Source: Dyella marensis (GTDB taxonomy: Bacteria > Pseudomonadota > Gammaproteobacteria > Xanthomonadales > Rhodanobacteraceae). Taken from it: a stretch of DNA of 64,000 bases. The stretch lies in contig NZ_FONH01000002.1 in NCBI RefSeq assembly GCF_900112865.1, positions 563,887-627,886 on the forward strand, read 5' to 3'. Within the stretch, counting starts at the first letter, position 1; the number at the start of each line of letters is the position of its first letter. Positions 16,265 to 26,788 of the stretch are shown here, piece after piece. The notes beneath the pieces are model-generated. The model had not been told where the DNA came from. It made no database searches and saw only the letters and a list, made by a program, of their open reading frames with translations. The position numbers were made by a program, and so were the translations under genes.

Positions 16265-17011
16265 ATGAGCGGCCGTCTCGCCGGCAAGCATGCGCTGGTC
16301 ACCGCGGCCGGCGCCGGCATCGGCCGCGCCACCGCCCTCGCCTTCGCCCGCGAAGGCGCGCGCGTGCTGGCCACCGACATCGACGAACAGGCGCTCGCCG
16401 CGCTGTCGGCCGAAGCGCCGGAACTGCGCACTGAACGCCTGGACGTGACCGACCCCGTGCAGATCGACCGCCTGGTCGCCAGCCATCCGCCGTTCGACGT
16501 GCTGTTCAACTGCGCCGGCTACGTGCACGCCGGCACCATCCTCGACACCGACGACGCGGCCTGGAAACGCTCCTTCGCCATCAACGTCGACAGCATGTTC
16601 CACCTGTGCCAGCGCGTGCTGCCGGCCATGCTGGAGCGCGGCGGCGGCAGCATCGTCAACATGTCCTCGGTCGCTTCGAGCATCAAGGGCGTGCCCAACC
16701 GCTTCGCCTATTCGACCACCAAGGCCGCGGTGATCGGCCTGACCAAGTCCGTCGCCGCCGACTTCGTCGGCCGCGGCATCCGCTGCAACGCGATCTGCCC
16801 GGGCACGGTGAAGACGCCGTCGCTGGGCGACCGCGTGCGCGCGCTGGGCGGCGACGAGGACGCGGTGTGGCGCGGCTTCGTCGAGCGCCAGCCGATGGGG
16901 CGCCTGGGCAATCCCGAGGAGATCGCCATGCTCGCGCTCTATCTCGCCTCCGACGAAGCGGCCTTCACCACCGGCACCGTGCACATCGTGGACGGCGGCT
17001 GGTCCAACTGA
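16265..17011 (+). CDS. SDR, 2-keto-3-deoxy-L-fuconate dehydrogenase
   Basis: 248 residues with a classical short-chain dehydrogenase fold: dinucleotide loop TAAGAGIG at 13-20, NCAG at 82-85, catalytic Ser about 135 in NMSSVAS, Tyr149 and Lys153 in AYSTTK, and a C-terminal VDGGW. It would oxidise the C4 hydroxyl of 2-keto-3-deoxy-L-fuconate with NAD+ to give 2,4-diketo-3-deoxy-L-fuconate. The step assignment comes from the neighbours (FucD and the FAH-family hydrolase); SDR sequence alone would not give it. Confidence 0.86.
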   Translation: MSGRLAGKHALVTAAGAGIGRATALAFAREGARVLATDIDEQALAALSAEAPELRTERLDVTDPVQIDRLVASHPPFDVLFNCAGYVHAGTILDTDDAAWKRSFAINVDSMFHLCQRVLPAMLERGGGSIVNMSSVASSIKGVPNRFAYSTTKAAVIGLTKSVAADFVGRGIRCNAICPGTVKTPSLGDRVRALGGDEDAVWRGFVERQPMGRLGNPEEIAMLALYLASDEAAFTTGTVHIVDGGWSN

Positions 17012-17021
17012 GGAATCGAAC

Positions 17022-17888
17022 ATGAAACTGGTCCGCTACGGCGCCCACGGCAACGAGAAACCCGGCCTGATCGACAAGGACGGCGCGCTGCGCGACCTGT
17101 CCGAGCACGTCGCCGACATCGATCCCTACGTGCTCGGCCGCGAAGGCCGCGCCCGCCTGGCGGCGATCGATCCGGCCAGCCTGCCCGAGGTGGAAGGCAC
17201 GCCGCGCTTCGGCGCGCCGGTGGCGCCGGTCAGCAAGATCATCTGCGTCGGCATGAACTACGCCCGCCACGCCGCGGAAACCGGCCAGCCAGTGCCCGCG
17301 CAGCCGGTGCTGTTCATGAAGGCCACCACCGCGATCATGGGTCCGAACGACGACGTGGTGATCCCGCGCGGCTCCACCTGCACCGACTGGGAAGTGGAAC
17401 TGGGCGTGGTGATCGGCGAGACCGCGCGCGACGTCTCGGTCGACGAGGCGCTGGCGCACGTGGCCGGCTTCATCGTGATCAACGATCTCTCGGAGCGCGA
17501 GTTCCAGCTCGAGCACGGCGGCCAGTGGGTGAAGGGCAAGAGCTGCGACAGCTTCGGCCCGCTCGGCCCCTGGCTGGTCACCATCGACGAAGTGCCCGAC
17601 CCGCAGAACCTGCACCTGTGGCTGGAAGTGAACGGCCACCGCTACCAGGACAGCAACACCAGCGACATGGTGTTCGGCGTGGCGAAACTGGTCAGCTATA
17701 TCAGCCGCTACATGACCCTGCTGCCTGGCGATGTGATCAGCACCGGCACGCCGGCCGGCGTGGGCCTGGGCCTGAAGCCGCCGACCTACCTGCGTCCCGG
17801 CGACGTGATCGAGCTGGGCATCGACGGTCTCGGCCGGCAGCGCCAGCAGGTCCGCGCCCATCCGGCCGATGCATCCGCGGCGCGCTGA
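17022..17888 (+). CDS. FAH-family 2,4-diketo-3-deoxy-L-fuconate hydrolase
   Basis: 288 residues. Residues 1-70 are the variable N-terminal cap and 75-280 the fumarylacetoacetase-type fold, with ICVGMNYARHA, TDWEVELGVVIG (metal-binding acidic residues) and STGTPAGVGLG. The family splits beta-diketo acids; here the expected products are pyruvate and L-lactate, the last carbon-carbon cleavage of the fucose route. A GAGG ribosome site overlaps the stop of the SDR gene (CTGAGGAATCG). Confidence 0.88.
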   Translation: MKLVRYGAHGNEKPGLIDKDGALRDLSEHVADIDPYVLGREGRARLAAIDPASLPEVEGTPRFGAPVAPVSKIICVGMNYARHAAETGQPVPAQPVLFMKATTAIMGPNDDVVIPRGSTCTDWEVELGVVIGETARDVSVDEALAHVAGFIVINDLSEREFQLEHGGQWVKGKSCDSFGPLGPWLVTIDEVPDPQNLHLWLEVNGHRYQDSNTSDMVFGVAKLVSYISRYMTLLPGDVISTGTPAGVGLGLKPPTYLRPGDVIELGIDGLGRQRQQVRAHPADASAAR

Positions 17889-17936
17889 GCGCCGCACACC
17901 TACACATTTCTCTACCGGCATCGGGAGGCCGGCCGC

Positions 17937-19265
17937 ATGGCGAAACACGCCCCGGTGAAGATCACCGCGCTCGACACCTACGACATCCGCTTTCCCACCT
18001 CGCGCCAGCTCGACGGTTCGGACGCGATGAACCCGGATCCGGATTACTCCGCCGCCTACGCCGTGCTGCGCACGGACGATCCGGCCCTGGCCGGCTATGG
18101 CCTGGCCTTCACCATCGGCCGCGGCAACGACGTGCAGAAGGCGGCGCTCGATGCGTTGCGTCCTTATGTGGTCGGCCTGACGCTGGACGAAGTGACCAAC
18201 GACCTCGGCGGCTTCGCCGCGCGCATGGTCGGCGACTCGCAGCTGCGCTGGCTGGGGCCGGAGAAAGGCGTGATGCACATGGCCATCGGCGCGGTGATCA
18301 ACGCCGGCTGGGACCTGGCCGCCCGCCGCGCCGGCAAGCCGCTGTGGCGCTATATCGCCGAACTGACGCCGGAGCAGCTGGTCGCGACCATCGACTTCCG
18401 CTACCTCAGCGACGCGATCACCCCCGACGAGGCCCTGCAGATGCTGCGTGCGGCGGAACCGGCCAAGTCCGCCCGCATCGAGCAGCTGCTGGCCGAGGGC
18501 TACCCCGCCTACACCACCTCGCCCGGCTGGCTCGGCTACACCGACGAGAAGATGCTGCGCCTGGCCCGCGAAGCGGTGGCCGACGGCTTCCGCACCATCA
18601 AGCTCAAGGTCGGCCTGAGCGTGGAAGACGACGTGCGCCGCTGCAGTCTGGTGCGCCAGACCGTGGGGCCGGACGTGGCCATCGCGGTGGACGCCAACCA
18701 GCGCTGGGACGTGCACGCCGCGATCGACTGGCTGCGCCGCCTGGAAGGTTTCGACCTGGCCTGGATCGAGGAGCCCACCAGCCCCGACGACGTGCTCGGC
18801 CATGCCGCGATCCGCCGCGCCGTGTCCGTGCCGGTCTCCACCGGCGAGCACACGCAGAACCGCGTGATCTTCAAGCAGCTGTTCCAGGCCGGCGCGGTCG
18901 ACCTGGTGCAGATCGACGCCGCGCGCGTCGGCGGCGTCAACGAGAACCTGGCGATCCTGCTGATGGCGGCCAAGTTCGGCGTGCGCGTGTTCCCGCATGC
19001 CGGCGGCGTGGGCCTGTGCGAGCTGGTGCAGCACCTGGCCATGGCCGACTTCGTGGCGATCACCGGCCGCAAGGACGATCGCGCGATCGAGTTCGTCGAT
19101 CATCTGCACGAGCATTTCGACGACCCGGTGACGATCCGCGACGGCCATTACCTCGCGCCCACCGCGCCGGGCTTCTCGGCACGCATGCACGAGAGCACAC
19201 TGGTCGAGTACCGCTTCCCCGACGGCCCGGTGTGGAGCGAGCAGACGGTCGCGGCGCTGCACTGA
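17937..19265 (+). CDS. fucD: L-fuconate dehydratase, enolase superfamily
   Basis: 442 residues, close to the X. campestris L-fuconate dehydratase. Every expected active-site element is present: KxK with Lys222/Lys224 in IKLKVG, metal ligands Asp252 (VDANQRW), Glu278 (WIEEPTSP) and Glu304 (STGEHTQNR), and the general His354 in [10 protein letters not shown]. It dehydrates L-fuconate to 2-keto-3-deoxy-L-fuconate in a Mg2+-dependent reaction. GGGAGG lies eight bases before the ATG. It sits after, not before, the two downstream enzymes of the pathway. Confidence 0.94.
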   Translation: MAKHAPVKITALDTYDIRFPTSRQLDGSDAMNPDPDYSAAYAVLRTDDPALAGYGLAFTIGRGNDVQKAALDALRPYVVGLTLDEVTNDLGGFAARMVGDSQLRWLGPEKGVMHMAIGAVINAGWDLAARRAGKPLWRYIAELTPEQLVATIDFRYLSDAITPDEALQMLRAAEPAKSARIEQLLAEGYPAYTTSPGWLGYTDEKMLRLAREAVADGFRTIKLKVGLSVEDDVRRCSLVRQTVGPDVAIAVDANQRWDVHAAIDWLRRLEGFDLAWIEEPTSPDDVLGHAAIRRAVSVPVSTGEHTQNRVIFKQLFQAGAVDLVQIDAARVGGVNENLAILLMAAKFGVRVFPHAGGVGLCELVQHLAMADFVAITGRKDDRAIEFVDHLHEHFDDPVTIRDGHYLAPTAPGFSARMHESTLVEYRFPDGPVWSEQTVAALH

Positions 19266-19278
19266 GGGGAGCACCAGC

Positions 19279-20418
19279 ATGGCCACGCCGATCACCAACG
19301 TGCTGGACCTGCGCGAGCTGGCGCGCCGCCGCGTGCCGCGCGCCTTCTTCGAGTACGCCGACCGCGGCGCCTATGACGAGGTGACCCTGCGCGGGAACCG
19401 CGCCGCGCTGGAGAGCATCAAGTTCCGCCAGCGCGTGATGATGAACGTGGACCAGCGCTCGCTGGCCACCAGTGTGGTCGGCCAGCCCATCTCGATGCCG
19501 CTGGCGATCGCTCCCACCGGCCTCACCGGCCTGCAGCACGGCGCGGGCGAGATCCTCGGCGCGCGCGCCGCGACCAAGGCCGGCATTCCGTTCTGCCTGA
19601 GCACGGTGTCGATCTGCTCGATCGAGCAGGTGCGCGATGCGGTGCAGGCGCCGTTCTGGTTCCAGCTCTATGTGATGCGCGACCGCGGCTTCGCGCGCGA
19701 CCTGATCCGCCGCGCCAGCGACGCCGGCTGCTCGGCGCTGATGCTCACCGCCGACCTCACCGTGCAGGGCCAGCGCCATCGCGAGATCAAGAACGGCCTG
19801 AGCGTGCCGCCGAAGATCACCCTGCGCAACCTGTTCGACGTCATGAGCAAGCCGCGCTGGGCCTGGAGCATGCTGCGCGCGCCCAGCCGCTCCTTCGGCA
19901 ACCTGGCCGGCCGCATCCAGGGCACCGACAGCCTGACCACGCTGGCGCAGTGGATCGCCAACCAGTTCGATCCCACGCTGAACTGGCAGGACCTGGAATG
20001 GATCCGCGAGCTGTGGCCCGGCAAGCTGATCCTCAAAGGCATCATGGACGAGGAAGACGCACGCCTCGCCGCTGCGCACGGCGTCGACGCGATCGTGGTG
20101 TCCAACCATGGCGGCCGCCAGCTCGATGGCGCGCCGGCGAGCATCGAGGTGTTGCCGCGCATCGCCGACGCCGTGGGCGACAAGCTCGACGTGCTGTTCG
20201 ACGGCGGCATCCTCAGCGGCCAGGACGTGCTGAAAGCGCTCGCGCTGGGTGCTCGCGCCGGCCTGATCGGCAAGGCCTTCCTCTACGGCCTGGGCGCGCT
20301 GGGCGAGGACGGCGTGGCGCGCACGATCGAGATCATCCGCCGCGAGCTGAGCGTGAGCATGGCGCTGACGGGGCAGACCGACGTGCGGCGGATCGGGCGG
20401 GACGTGCTCTGGCGCTAG
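19279..20418 (+). CDS. lldD: FMN-dependent L-lactate dehydrogenase
   Basis: 379 residues, the LldD length. FMN and substrate residues are present: AIAPTGLTGL (77-86), QLYVMRDR (129-136), LTADLTVQGQR (157-167), Lys253 in LILKGI, and catalytic His277 in VSNHGGRQLDG. It oxidises L-lactate to pyruvate and passes electrons to the membrane quinone pool. Thirteen bases behind fucD, it is the logical last gene of the fucose operon because the FAH hydrolase yields L-lactate. It has no lldP or lldR next to it. Confidence 0.93.
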   Translation: MATPITNVLDLRELARRRVPRAFFEYADRGAYDEVTLRGNRAALESIKFRQRVMMNVDQRSLATSVVGQPISMPLAIAPTGLTGLQHGAGEILGARAATKAGIPFCLSTVSICSIEQVRDAVQAPFWFQLYVMRDRGFARDLIRRASDAGCSALMLTADLTVQGQRHREIKNGLSVPPKITLRNLFDVMSKPRWAWSMLRAPSRSFGNLAGRIQGTDSLTTLAQWIANQFDPTLNWQDLEWIRELWPGKLILKGIMDEEDARLAAAHGVDAIVVSNHGGRQLDGAPASIEVLPRIADAVGDKLDVLFDGGILSGQDVLKALALGARAGLIGKAFLYGLGALGEDGVARTIEIIRRELSVSMALTGQTDVRRIGRDVLWR

Positions 20419-20428
20419 GCTGCGCGCG

Positions 20429-21186
20429 CTACGAACGCAGCTTGTAGCCGGTGCGGAAGATCCAGGCGATCGCCACCGCGCAGACCAGCAGGAACGCCAC
20501 GGTCATGCCCGCGCTCAAGACGACATTGACGTCGGACTGGCCGTAGAAGCTCCAGCGGAACCCGCTGATCAGGTACACCACCGGATTGAACAGCGCGACC
20601 TTCTGCCAGAACGGCGGCAGCATGCCGATCGAATAGAACGCGCCGCCGAGAAAGGTCAGCGGCGTGACCACCATCAACGGGATCACCTGCAGCTTCTGGA
20701 AGTCGTCGGCCCACAGGCCGATGATGAAACCGAACGAGCTGAAGGTGACCGCCGTCAGCAGCAGGAAGGCCACCATCCAGAACGGATGCAGGATGCTGTA
20801 AGGCACGAAGAAGCGCGCCGTGAGCAGGATCAGCAGGCCCAGCATCACCGATTTGGTGGACGCCGCCCCGACATAGCCGAGCACCGCCTCGAGCGGCGAG
20901 ACCGGCGCGGAGAGCAGCTCGTAGATGGTGCCCGACCACTTCGGCAGGTAGATGCCGAACGAAGCATTGGAAATGCTTTCGTTGAGCAGCGACAGCATGA
21001 TCAGCCCGGGAATGATGAAGGCGCCGTAGCTGGTGCCGCCGATCTCGCCCATGCGCGAGCCGATGGCGGTACCGAACACGATGAAATACAGCGAGGTCGA
21101 CAGCACCGGCGAAACGATGCTCTGGGTGAGCGTGCGGAAGGTGCGAGCCATCTCGAAACGGTAAATGGCGCGAACGGCGGGCAGGT

Positions 21187-21190
<4 letters not shown>
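20429..21190 (-). CDS. ABC-2 type export permease
   Basis: 253 residues with six hydrophobic segments and the ABC-2 membrane signature region ([22 protein letters not shown]). It matches the YadH-type permease. Start [13 protein letters not shown] overlaps the stop of the ATPase gene by ATGA. It converges on lldD with a ten-base gap and no visible terminator. Exported substrate unknown. Confidence 0.9.
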
Positions 21191-22134
<944 letters not shown>

Positions 22135-22233
22135 GGCGTTCCTTGGGTCGGCGGGTGGCAGCGCCGGTGGAGTCTACGCCGAGATGGGGTTGTCTTGGCC
22201 AGGGAACCAGGGCCAGCGGCTGTACAAAGCCTG

Positions 22234-22326
22234 CGTAGGTTGGGGTGAGCCAACGGCGAACCCCAACCATGTGGTGCGTTGGGTACGCCATGTTGGGGTT
22301 CGCCTGTGGCTCATCCCAACCTACGC
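22234..22326. repeat. Hairpin repeat, family CGTAGGTTGGGG, copy 1
   Basis: Long inverted repeat: left arm CGTAGGTTGGGGTGAGCC then a GCGAACCCCAACC segment, right arm GTTGGGGTTCGCC then CTCATCCCAACCTACG. It lies 67 bases past the stop of the small lipoprotein gene. Compared with the other copies it has a GAGCCAACGGCG variant in the left arm and a longer loop. Confidence 0.88.
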
Positions 22327-22393
22327 CAGGCTCCATGCGATTGTTGGCACCGATCGGCGCGAAGGGCAGACAACGCAATAGGGACCGGGCAGT

Positions 22394-22741
22394 TCATTCG
22401 TTGCCTGCGCGCACGTCGCTGATATCGACAATCCCGGTGATGGTCAGCACGCGCTCATACGCGCCGAGGTTGCAGTAACGGCCCTTTTTGCTCAACCGCC
22501 CGCGAACCGTGACATTCGCACGCACGGTTGCGCTCTGCATTCCCAACCGTTCGGCCAACTGGGCGCTATGGACACATAGCGGCGCGCCACCGCCGGCGGG
22601 CGTCAAGGCGGAGCTCTCGAAATTCTGGAAATACTCGCCACGGTAAGTCCGCTCCATCGAGGTGGCGCAACCGCCTAGAGCAACGGCGCACAGCGCGGCA
22701 AGCAGCATGCGCTGCAAAGCGTCACGTCCGCTCAATGCCAA
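22394..22741 (-). CDS. Small predicted lipoprotein of unknown function
   Basis: 115 residues from the first ATG, or 104 from an internal Met at MLLAALC. The hydrophobic start ends in a lipobox, VALGGC, so the mature protein would be lipid-anchored. The body has two further Cys residues (PLCVH and RYCNLG) that could form a disulfide, and a beta-rich tail (VLTITGIVDISDV). I do not recognise the family. The start overlaps the stop of the GH31 gene by ten bases, suggesting cotranscription. Confidence 0.7.
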   Translation of the reverse strand: MALSGRDALQRMLLAALCAVALGGCATSMERTYRGEYFQNFESSALTPAGGGAPLCVHSAQLAERLGMQSATVRANVTVRGRLSKKGRYCNLGAYERVLTITGIVDISDVRAGNE

Positions 22742-25518
22742 CTCAAGTGCACTGCTTCATGCACCGAACGCGTTGGCACCGTCGCCGTTGCCACACCCTC
22801 CTTGGCATTCCAACGCCACGCCGGCCCGGGCTTGCCGTTGACGCTCAACGCACTGGGCTTCTTCGCCATATGCACGCGCAGTTCGTACGCGCGTCGCTGC
22901 ACCTGCCCTTTGAATTCACCCTGAGCCGCATCGATGGTCAACTCGTTGCCGCCATCCTGCCCGGTGGTGTGGTGCATCGCGGTGATGGCGTGGCCGCCCT
23001 GGTCGTAGTCCAGCGAGATGCCGTCATCCTCGTACAGCGAGAAGCTGCCGTCGCCATCGCCGAATACGTGCAGGATCAGCGTATCCAGCGGCTTCGCATC
23101 CGAGTAATCGCTCGGCGGCTGCATCGGCACGATGGCGCCGGCGCGGGCGAATACCGGCATGTCGTCGACGGCGTAGCGCGCAGTGAACGTGCTGTCGCCC
23201 TGGTAGCGCTTGCCCTTGAAGAAATCGACCCACTGCCCCGGCGGCAGATACACCGTGCGCTGGCCGCTGGCCTCCAGCACCGGCGCCACCAGCAGGTCGT
23301 CGCCGAAGAAATATTCGTACGGCTGCTTGTAGGCTTCTTCCAGCTCCGGCTGCTGCAGGTACAGCGGCCGCAGCAGCGGCAGCGAATCCTGGTGCGCCAC
23401 CCAGGCGTAGGAATAGATATAGGGGATCAGCTGGGTGCGCAGGGTGAAGTACTTGCGCATCAGTGCCATGCCTTTTTCGCCATACAGCCACGGCATGCGC
23501 GTATTGCCCTCGCGCGGGTTGGCGTGCGCGCTGTGCATGCGCAGCAGCGGGCTGAAGGTGCCGAACTGGATCCAGCGTGCGTAGAGGTCGAAGTCGAGCT
23601 TCGCGCCGTGGAAGCCGCCGATGTCGTGGCTGATATAGGGCACCAGCACGTTGCCGCCGCGCGCGGTGAATGCCACTTCATAAGCCAGCACCGGCCATTC
23701 CGAATAGGTATCGCCGGTGAAGAAACCGGGATAGCGCTGGCTGCCCCAGTCGCCATAGCGGCCGAGGATGAAGGCGCGCTTGCCGGTGGCCTGCGCGCTG
23801 AAGTCGTAGAACACCTTGTTGGTCCAGAACTGCGGATTGAGGCCCGGCATGCCGGTCGCCCCGCCGCCGCCGTCCACCCACCACAGGTCCACGCCCTGGC
23901 GCATCAGCGGTTCGTGCAGGCGACGCATGAAGATCTCGGCCTCGCGCTGGTTGGACAGGTCGAAGGCGATGCGCTCCGGCGGATGCACGTCGCGCAGCGC
24001 CACCGGCCCGCGCAACAGTCCGCCGCCGCCGCGGCCGGGCTCTACGCGCAAGGCGATGTGGAGCAGGTCGCCGGGCCTGGCCACGGCCGCGATGTCGGTA
24101 TAGGTGAGCCGCTGCGGCCATTGGACCTGACTGTGCTGAAGCTCCTGCCCGTTGACGAAGACGCGGTAGCTCTTGTCCACCTCGCCGAGCACGAGATAGA
24201 GCGTCTTGGGCAGGTCGGCCGGCAGGCGCACGTCGGCGCGGTACCAGGCCACGCCGGCGTAGTTCGGCTGGCCTTGTACCTGCCACGAGCGGTCGGCCTG
24301 GATCGCCTTCCAGTTGCGCGCGTCGAAATCCGCCGCGTACCACTTCGCGTTCACGCCGACGTCGCGCGGATCGATGGCGAAGCGCCAGCGGCTGGACAGG
24401 TCCAGGTCGAACGACGGCCGCACCAGCGGCGGCTTGCCCAGGTCCTGCAGCACCGCCGGCGCATGGCTGTCGTCGAAGGAAAGGATGCTCTCCTGCGTAT
24501 TGGCGTAGCCGGGATGGTCGTTGAGACCGAGCTTTACGCCGCGCCCGTGCAGCCAGGTGATGAAGCGGTCCGGTTGCGGGATCAGCGGACTCCAGTCGTA
24601 GCCGCCGTCCCAGCCGTAGTTGTGCCAGGCGAAGTCCAGCACCAGTGTGTCGAACGGGATGCGCGCATTGCGCAGGCGCGTCACCTGGTCCTCCAGCATC
24701 TTCTGGTTGTAGCGCTGGAAGGCCGGCTGTCTGGCCTCCGCGGTGCCGGGGAAGTATTCGAAGTTGAAGTCGGTGATCCACGGACCGAGCACGTAGCGCG
24801 GGATCATCGGGATCGCACCGCTGAGCTGGGCGTATTCGCCCAGCGCCTTGCGGTAGTCGCCGCCGTAGGCAAACAGGTACCAGTCCTGTTCGTTGCGCTC
24901 CTTGCGCGGCTCGATCCACTGCGTACCCGCGTTCCACAGCGGCGTGCCGCTGTCGTCGACGAAGGCGTAGCCGCTGCGGCTGAGCAGGCCGGGCCTGGCC
25001 TGCTCCAGCTTCACCTCGATGCCGGGAATCACGTTGTTCACCGGGCTTTCCAGCGGATTGCCGGTGAGGTTGGCCTTGCTGATGTTGTCCAGCGAATAGG
25101 TCAGGCCGCCGAGGTTCTGCGGGTCGTCGGCGCCGGGATGCCATTCGCCGGGCTTGCCGGCAGGCCTGGTCTCGTTCCAGCTCACCTTGAGGTTGGTGGC
25201 GTTGAACGGGCCGGAATTGAGCCGGTAGCGCAGGGTCATGGCGTCCGTGCCGGCCACCAGCCAGCCGTTCTCGCGCGATACGTGCACGGTGACCGGCGCC
25301 CAGTCGCGCTTCTTCATCACCGCGGTCGGCGCGTCCACGAAGGCGCCGCCCGGCGAATACTCCATGCGCACCAGGGTCGGCGTGAGAAAGGAGAAGCGGG
25401 CGTGGTCGGCCACCACCACCGGCTGTCCGGACTTGACCGGCGCGCTGGTGCAGGACGCCAGCCACAGCGATACCAGCGCTACCGGCAAGGCGCGCCAGGT
25501 CGAACGACGAAGAAGCAT
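22732..25518 (-). CDS. GH31 alpha-glycosidase lipoprotein with a jelly-roll domain inserted in the barrel
   Basis: 928 residues from MLLRRSTWRA; this start puts a lipobox (LWLASC, Cys23) at the right distance, and AGGGGG lies upstream. Residues 30-235 are the N-terminal beta-sandwich and the GH31 barrel begins about 240. The nucleophile is Asp549 in DLWWVDGG and the acid/base is Asp603 in FTGDTYSEW; the C-terminal beta domains follow. About 140 residues at 370-510 are not barrel: RWRFAIDP, GVAWYRADVRLP and YRVFVNGQEL resemble the sugar-binding jelly roll of GH2 enzymes. Likely alpha-glucosidase or alpha-xylosidase at the outer membrane; sequence does not settle which. The open frame extends 53 codons further upstream without support. 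Confidence 0.88.
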   Translation of the reverse strand: MLLRRSTWRALPVALVSLWLASCTSAPVKSGQPVVVADHARFSFLTPTLVRMEYSPGGAFVDAPTAVMKKRDWAPVTVHVSRENGWLVAGTDAMTLRYRLNSGPFNATNLKVSWNETRPAGKPGEWHPGADDPQNLGGLTYSLDNISKANLTGNPLESPVNNVIPGIEVKLEQARPGLLSRSGYAFVDDSGTPLWNAGTQWIEPRKERNEQDWYLFAYGGDYRKALGEYAQLSGAIPMIPRYVLGPWITDFNFEYFPGTAEARQPAFQRYNQKMLEDQVTRLRNARIPFDTLVLDFAWHNYGWDGGYDWSPLIPQPDRFITWLHGRGVKLGLNDHPGYANTQESILSFDDSHAPAVLQDLGKPPLVRPSFDLDLSSRWRFAIDPRDVGVNAKWYAADFDARNWKAIQADRSWQVQGQPNYAGVAWYRADVRLPADLPKTLYLVLGEVDKSYRVFVNGQELQHSQVQWPQRLTYTDIAAVARPGDLLHIALRVEPGRGGGGLLRGPVALRDVHPPERIAFDLSNQREAEIFMRRLHEPLMRQGVDLWWVDGGGGATGMPGLNPQFWTNKVFYDFSAQATGKRAFILGRYGDWGSQRYPGFFTGDTYSEWPVLAYEVAFTARGGNVLVPYISHDIGGFHGAKLDFDLYARWIQFGTFSPLLRMHSAHANPREGNTRMPWLYGEKGMALMRKYFTLRTQLIPYIYSYAWVAHQDSLPLLRPLYLQQPELEEAYKQPYEYFFGDDLLVAPVLEASGQRTVYLPPGQWVDFFKGKRYQGDSTFTARYAVDDMPVFARAGAIVPMQPPSDYSDAKPLDTLILHVFGDGDGSFSLYEDDGISLDYDQGGHAITAMHHTTGQDGGNELTIDAAQGEFKGQVQRRAYELRVHMAKKPSALSVNGKPGPAWRWNAKEGVATATVPTRSVHEAVHLSWH

Positions 25519-25963
25519 GCTCACATTCCCCCTACGGCAAGTCGGCGCGCGATGACACGGGAGGCGGCAGCGTCCTGCATGCCGCCAGGCCCCGGGAACG
25601 ACCGGCGCATGGATACGGGCGAAAGCTAACTCAACGGCCATGACGGTTGGAGGTGGGGCCGCGGCCTTGGCGGGCATCTGCTGGGGCCGTCACATTCCTG
25701 GCGATGGAGGTCCGGGTCCCGTAAGGCCGGTGAGTGCCGGCCATGCGGGGGCGCGGCGGAGCGGCAAAAAAACACCCCCGAGATGCGCACCTCGGAGGTG
25801 AAAGGGTACGGCGTTGGAGTACCGCTGGAACACTCGAAGCCCGGGCCGCTCTGCACTCGAGCATCGAGGCCGCCACCATGACCGCAGCGAGCTCGACAAG
25901 GATGCGTAAACATCGAAGTCATCGCCATGGGGCGAACTCCGATTTACGCGTGCCGCATCCGCC
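25519..25963. other. Intergenic region with one terminator
   Basis: 445 bases upstream of the GH31 start and downstream of the CxxC-protein gene. Apart from the terminator at 25766-25800 I see no convincing gene; the short reading frames here are proline/arginine-rich and lack ribosome sites. The GH31 promoter must lie in the left half. Confidence 0.5.
25766..25800 (-). terminator. Rho-independent terminator
   Basis: Read on the minus strand: CACCTCCGAG, an eight-base loop, CTCGGGGGTG, then seven Ts. The stem has ten pairs with one G-U wobble. It lies 164 bases beyond the stop of the gene at 25964-26788, which is the likely terminated transcript. Confidence 0.85.
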
Positions 25964-26788
25964 TCAGCCATCCACGCCGGACACGGTGCCGGCCATTGGC
26001 CGATGCGATCGATGCCACCGGCCGAATTCCGTCTCGGAGGATGCCGGAGCCCTGCACATGCGCGGCGCGCTGCCGCCGGGCCGCGGCAGCGCGGATATGG
26101 CGCGATCCCGCGCATCGCGGGCGCTGCGTTCGTCGATCTTCACCATCAGGCCATCGGCGATCTCCAGCCGCGCCACGACTCGGCTGCCGTCCATGAATTG
26201 CACCCGCACGCTGACGGTCGGACTGCGCGCGTCGTCCACCGTATGCAGATAGGCCAGGCTGCGCCGGGTGATGCCCAGGTCCAGCGGAATCCTGCGCAGG
26301 ATGTCCGCCTGCACATAGCCCTCGAAGAAGCGGCGCTGCCGTACGTCGCCGAGCACGTCGTAGACCGAGACGGCCGGGTCGGGATAGTCGAAGACCGGGA
26401 TCGCCTGGCGGTTGAAATAATCGGAGGCGTCCCGCGCCGCATCGACGATACGCAGCGTGTAGGTCTTCTTCCAGCCGGCCGGTGCGGCATCGTGGAAGCG
26501 CAGCAGCTGCGCGAACGCCGATTCGATCTCCGGCTCCGTCCCTTTGCGCCGCACGTCGTAAGGCACCGCCTGCCCCCAGCTGCGCGCCACGCCGTACTTA
26601 TGCAAGCTGCGCGTGGACGGGTCGCCCACATAGACTTCGGACCAGGTCCGGCCGTGATCGATGCGCGCCAGCATGGTTTTTTCCTGCTCCGGCGTGCATC
26701 GGTCGCACCAGTACAGATCGGCCGACACGGCCTCTACCGAAACGAACAGGCACGCTCCAAGGGCCATACCCGGAAGCCGGCCGATCAT
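25964..26788 (-). CDS. Secreted protein of unknown function with a CxxC motif
   Basis: 274 residues. GAGG lies just before the ATG. A signal peptide (MIGRLPGMALGACLFVSVEA) is followed by YWCDRCTPEQ at the mature N-terminus, a CxxC pair that could bind metal or haem or form a redox disulfide. The rest is a mixed alpha/beta protein with many charged residues and one more Cys near the end (PRMCRAP); the final 40 residues are low-complexity and may be a frame-extended tail. Not recognised as a named family. It stands alone, with the terminator 164 bases downstream. Confidence 0.65.
   Translation of the reverse strand: MIGRLPGMALGACLFVSVEAVSADLYWCDRCTPEQEKTMLARIDHGRTWSEVYVGDPSTRSLHKYGVARSWGQAVPYDVRRKGTEPEIESAFAQLLRFHDAAPAGWKKTYTLRIVDAARDASDYFNRQAIPVFDYPDPAVSVYDVLGDVRQRRFFEGYVQADILRRIPLDLGITRRSLAYLHTVDDARSPTVSVRVQFMDGSRVVARLEIADGLMVKIDERSARDARDRAISALPRPGGSAPRMCRAPASSETEFGRWHRSHRPMAGTVSGVDG

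Noticed and set aside
16224..16268. 14-codon ORF between the lactonase and SDR genes
   Set aside because: Too short and without its own ribosome site to call a gene; mentioned in the lactonase entry as a possible coupling ORF.
22528..25629. 1033-codon frame antisense to GH31
   Set aside because: Shadow of a clearly coding gene; no recognisable domain.
25626..25928. Possible small peptide gene before the terminator at 25766
   Set aside because: Candidate frames there lack ribosome sites or a stop before the hairpin; the terminator is more simply that of the CxxC-protein gene.
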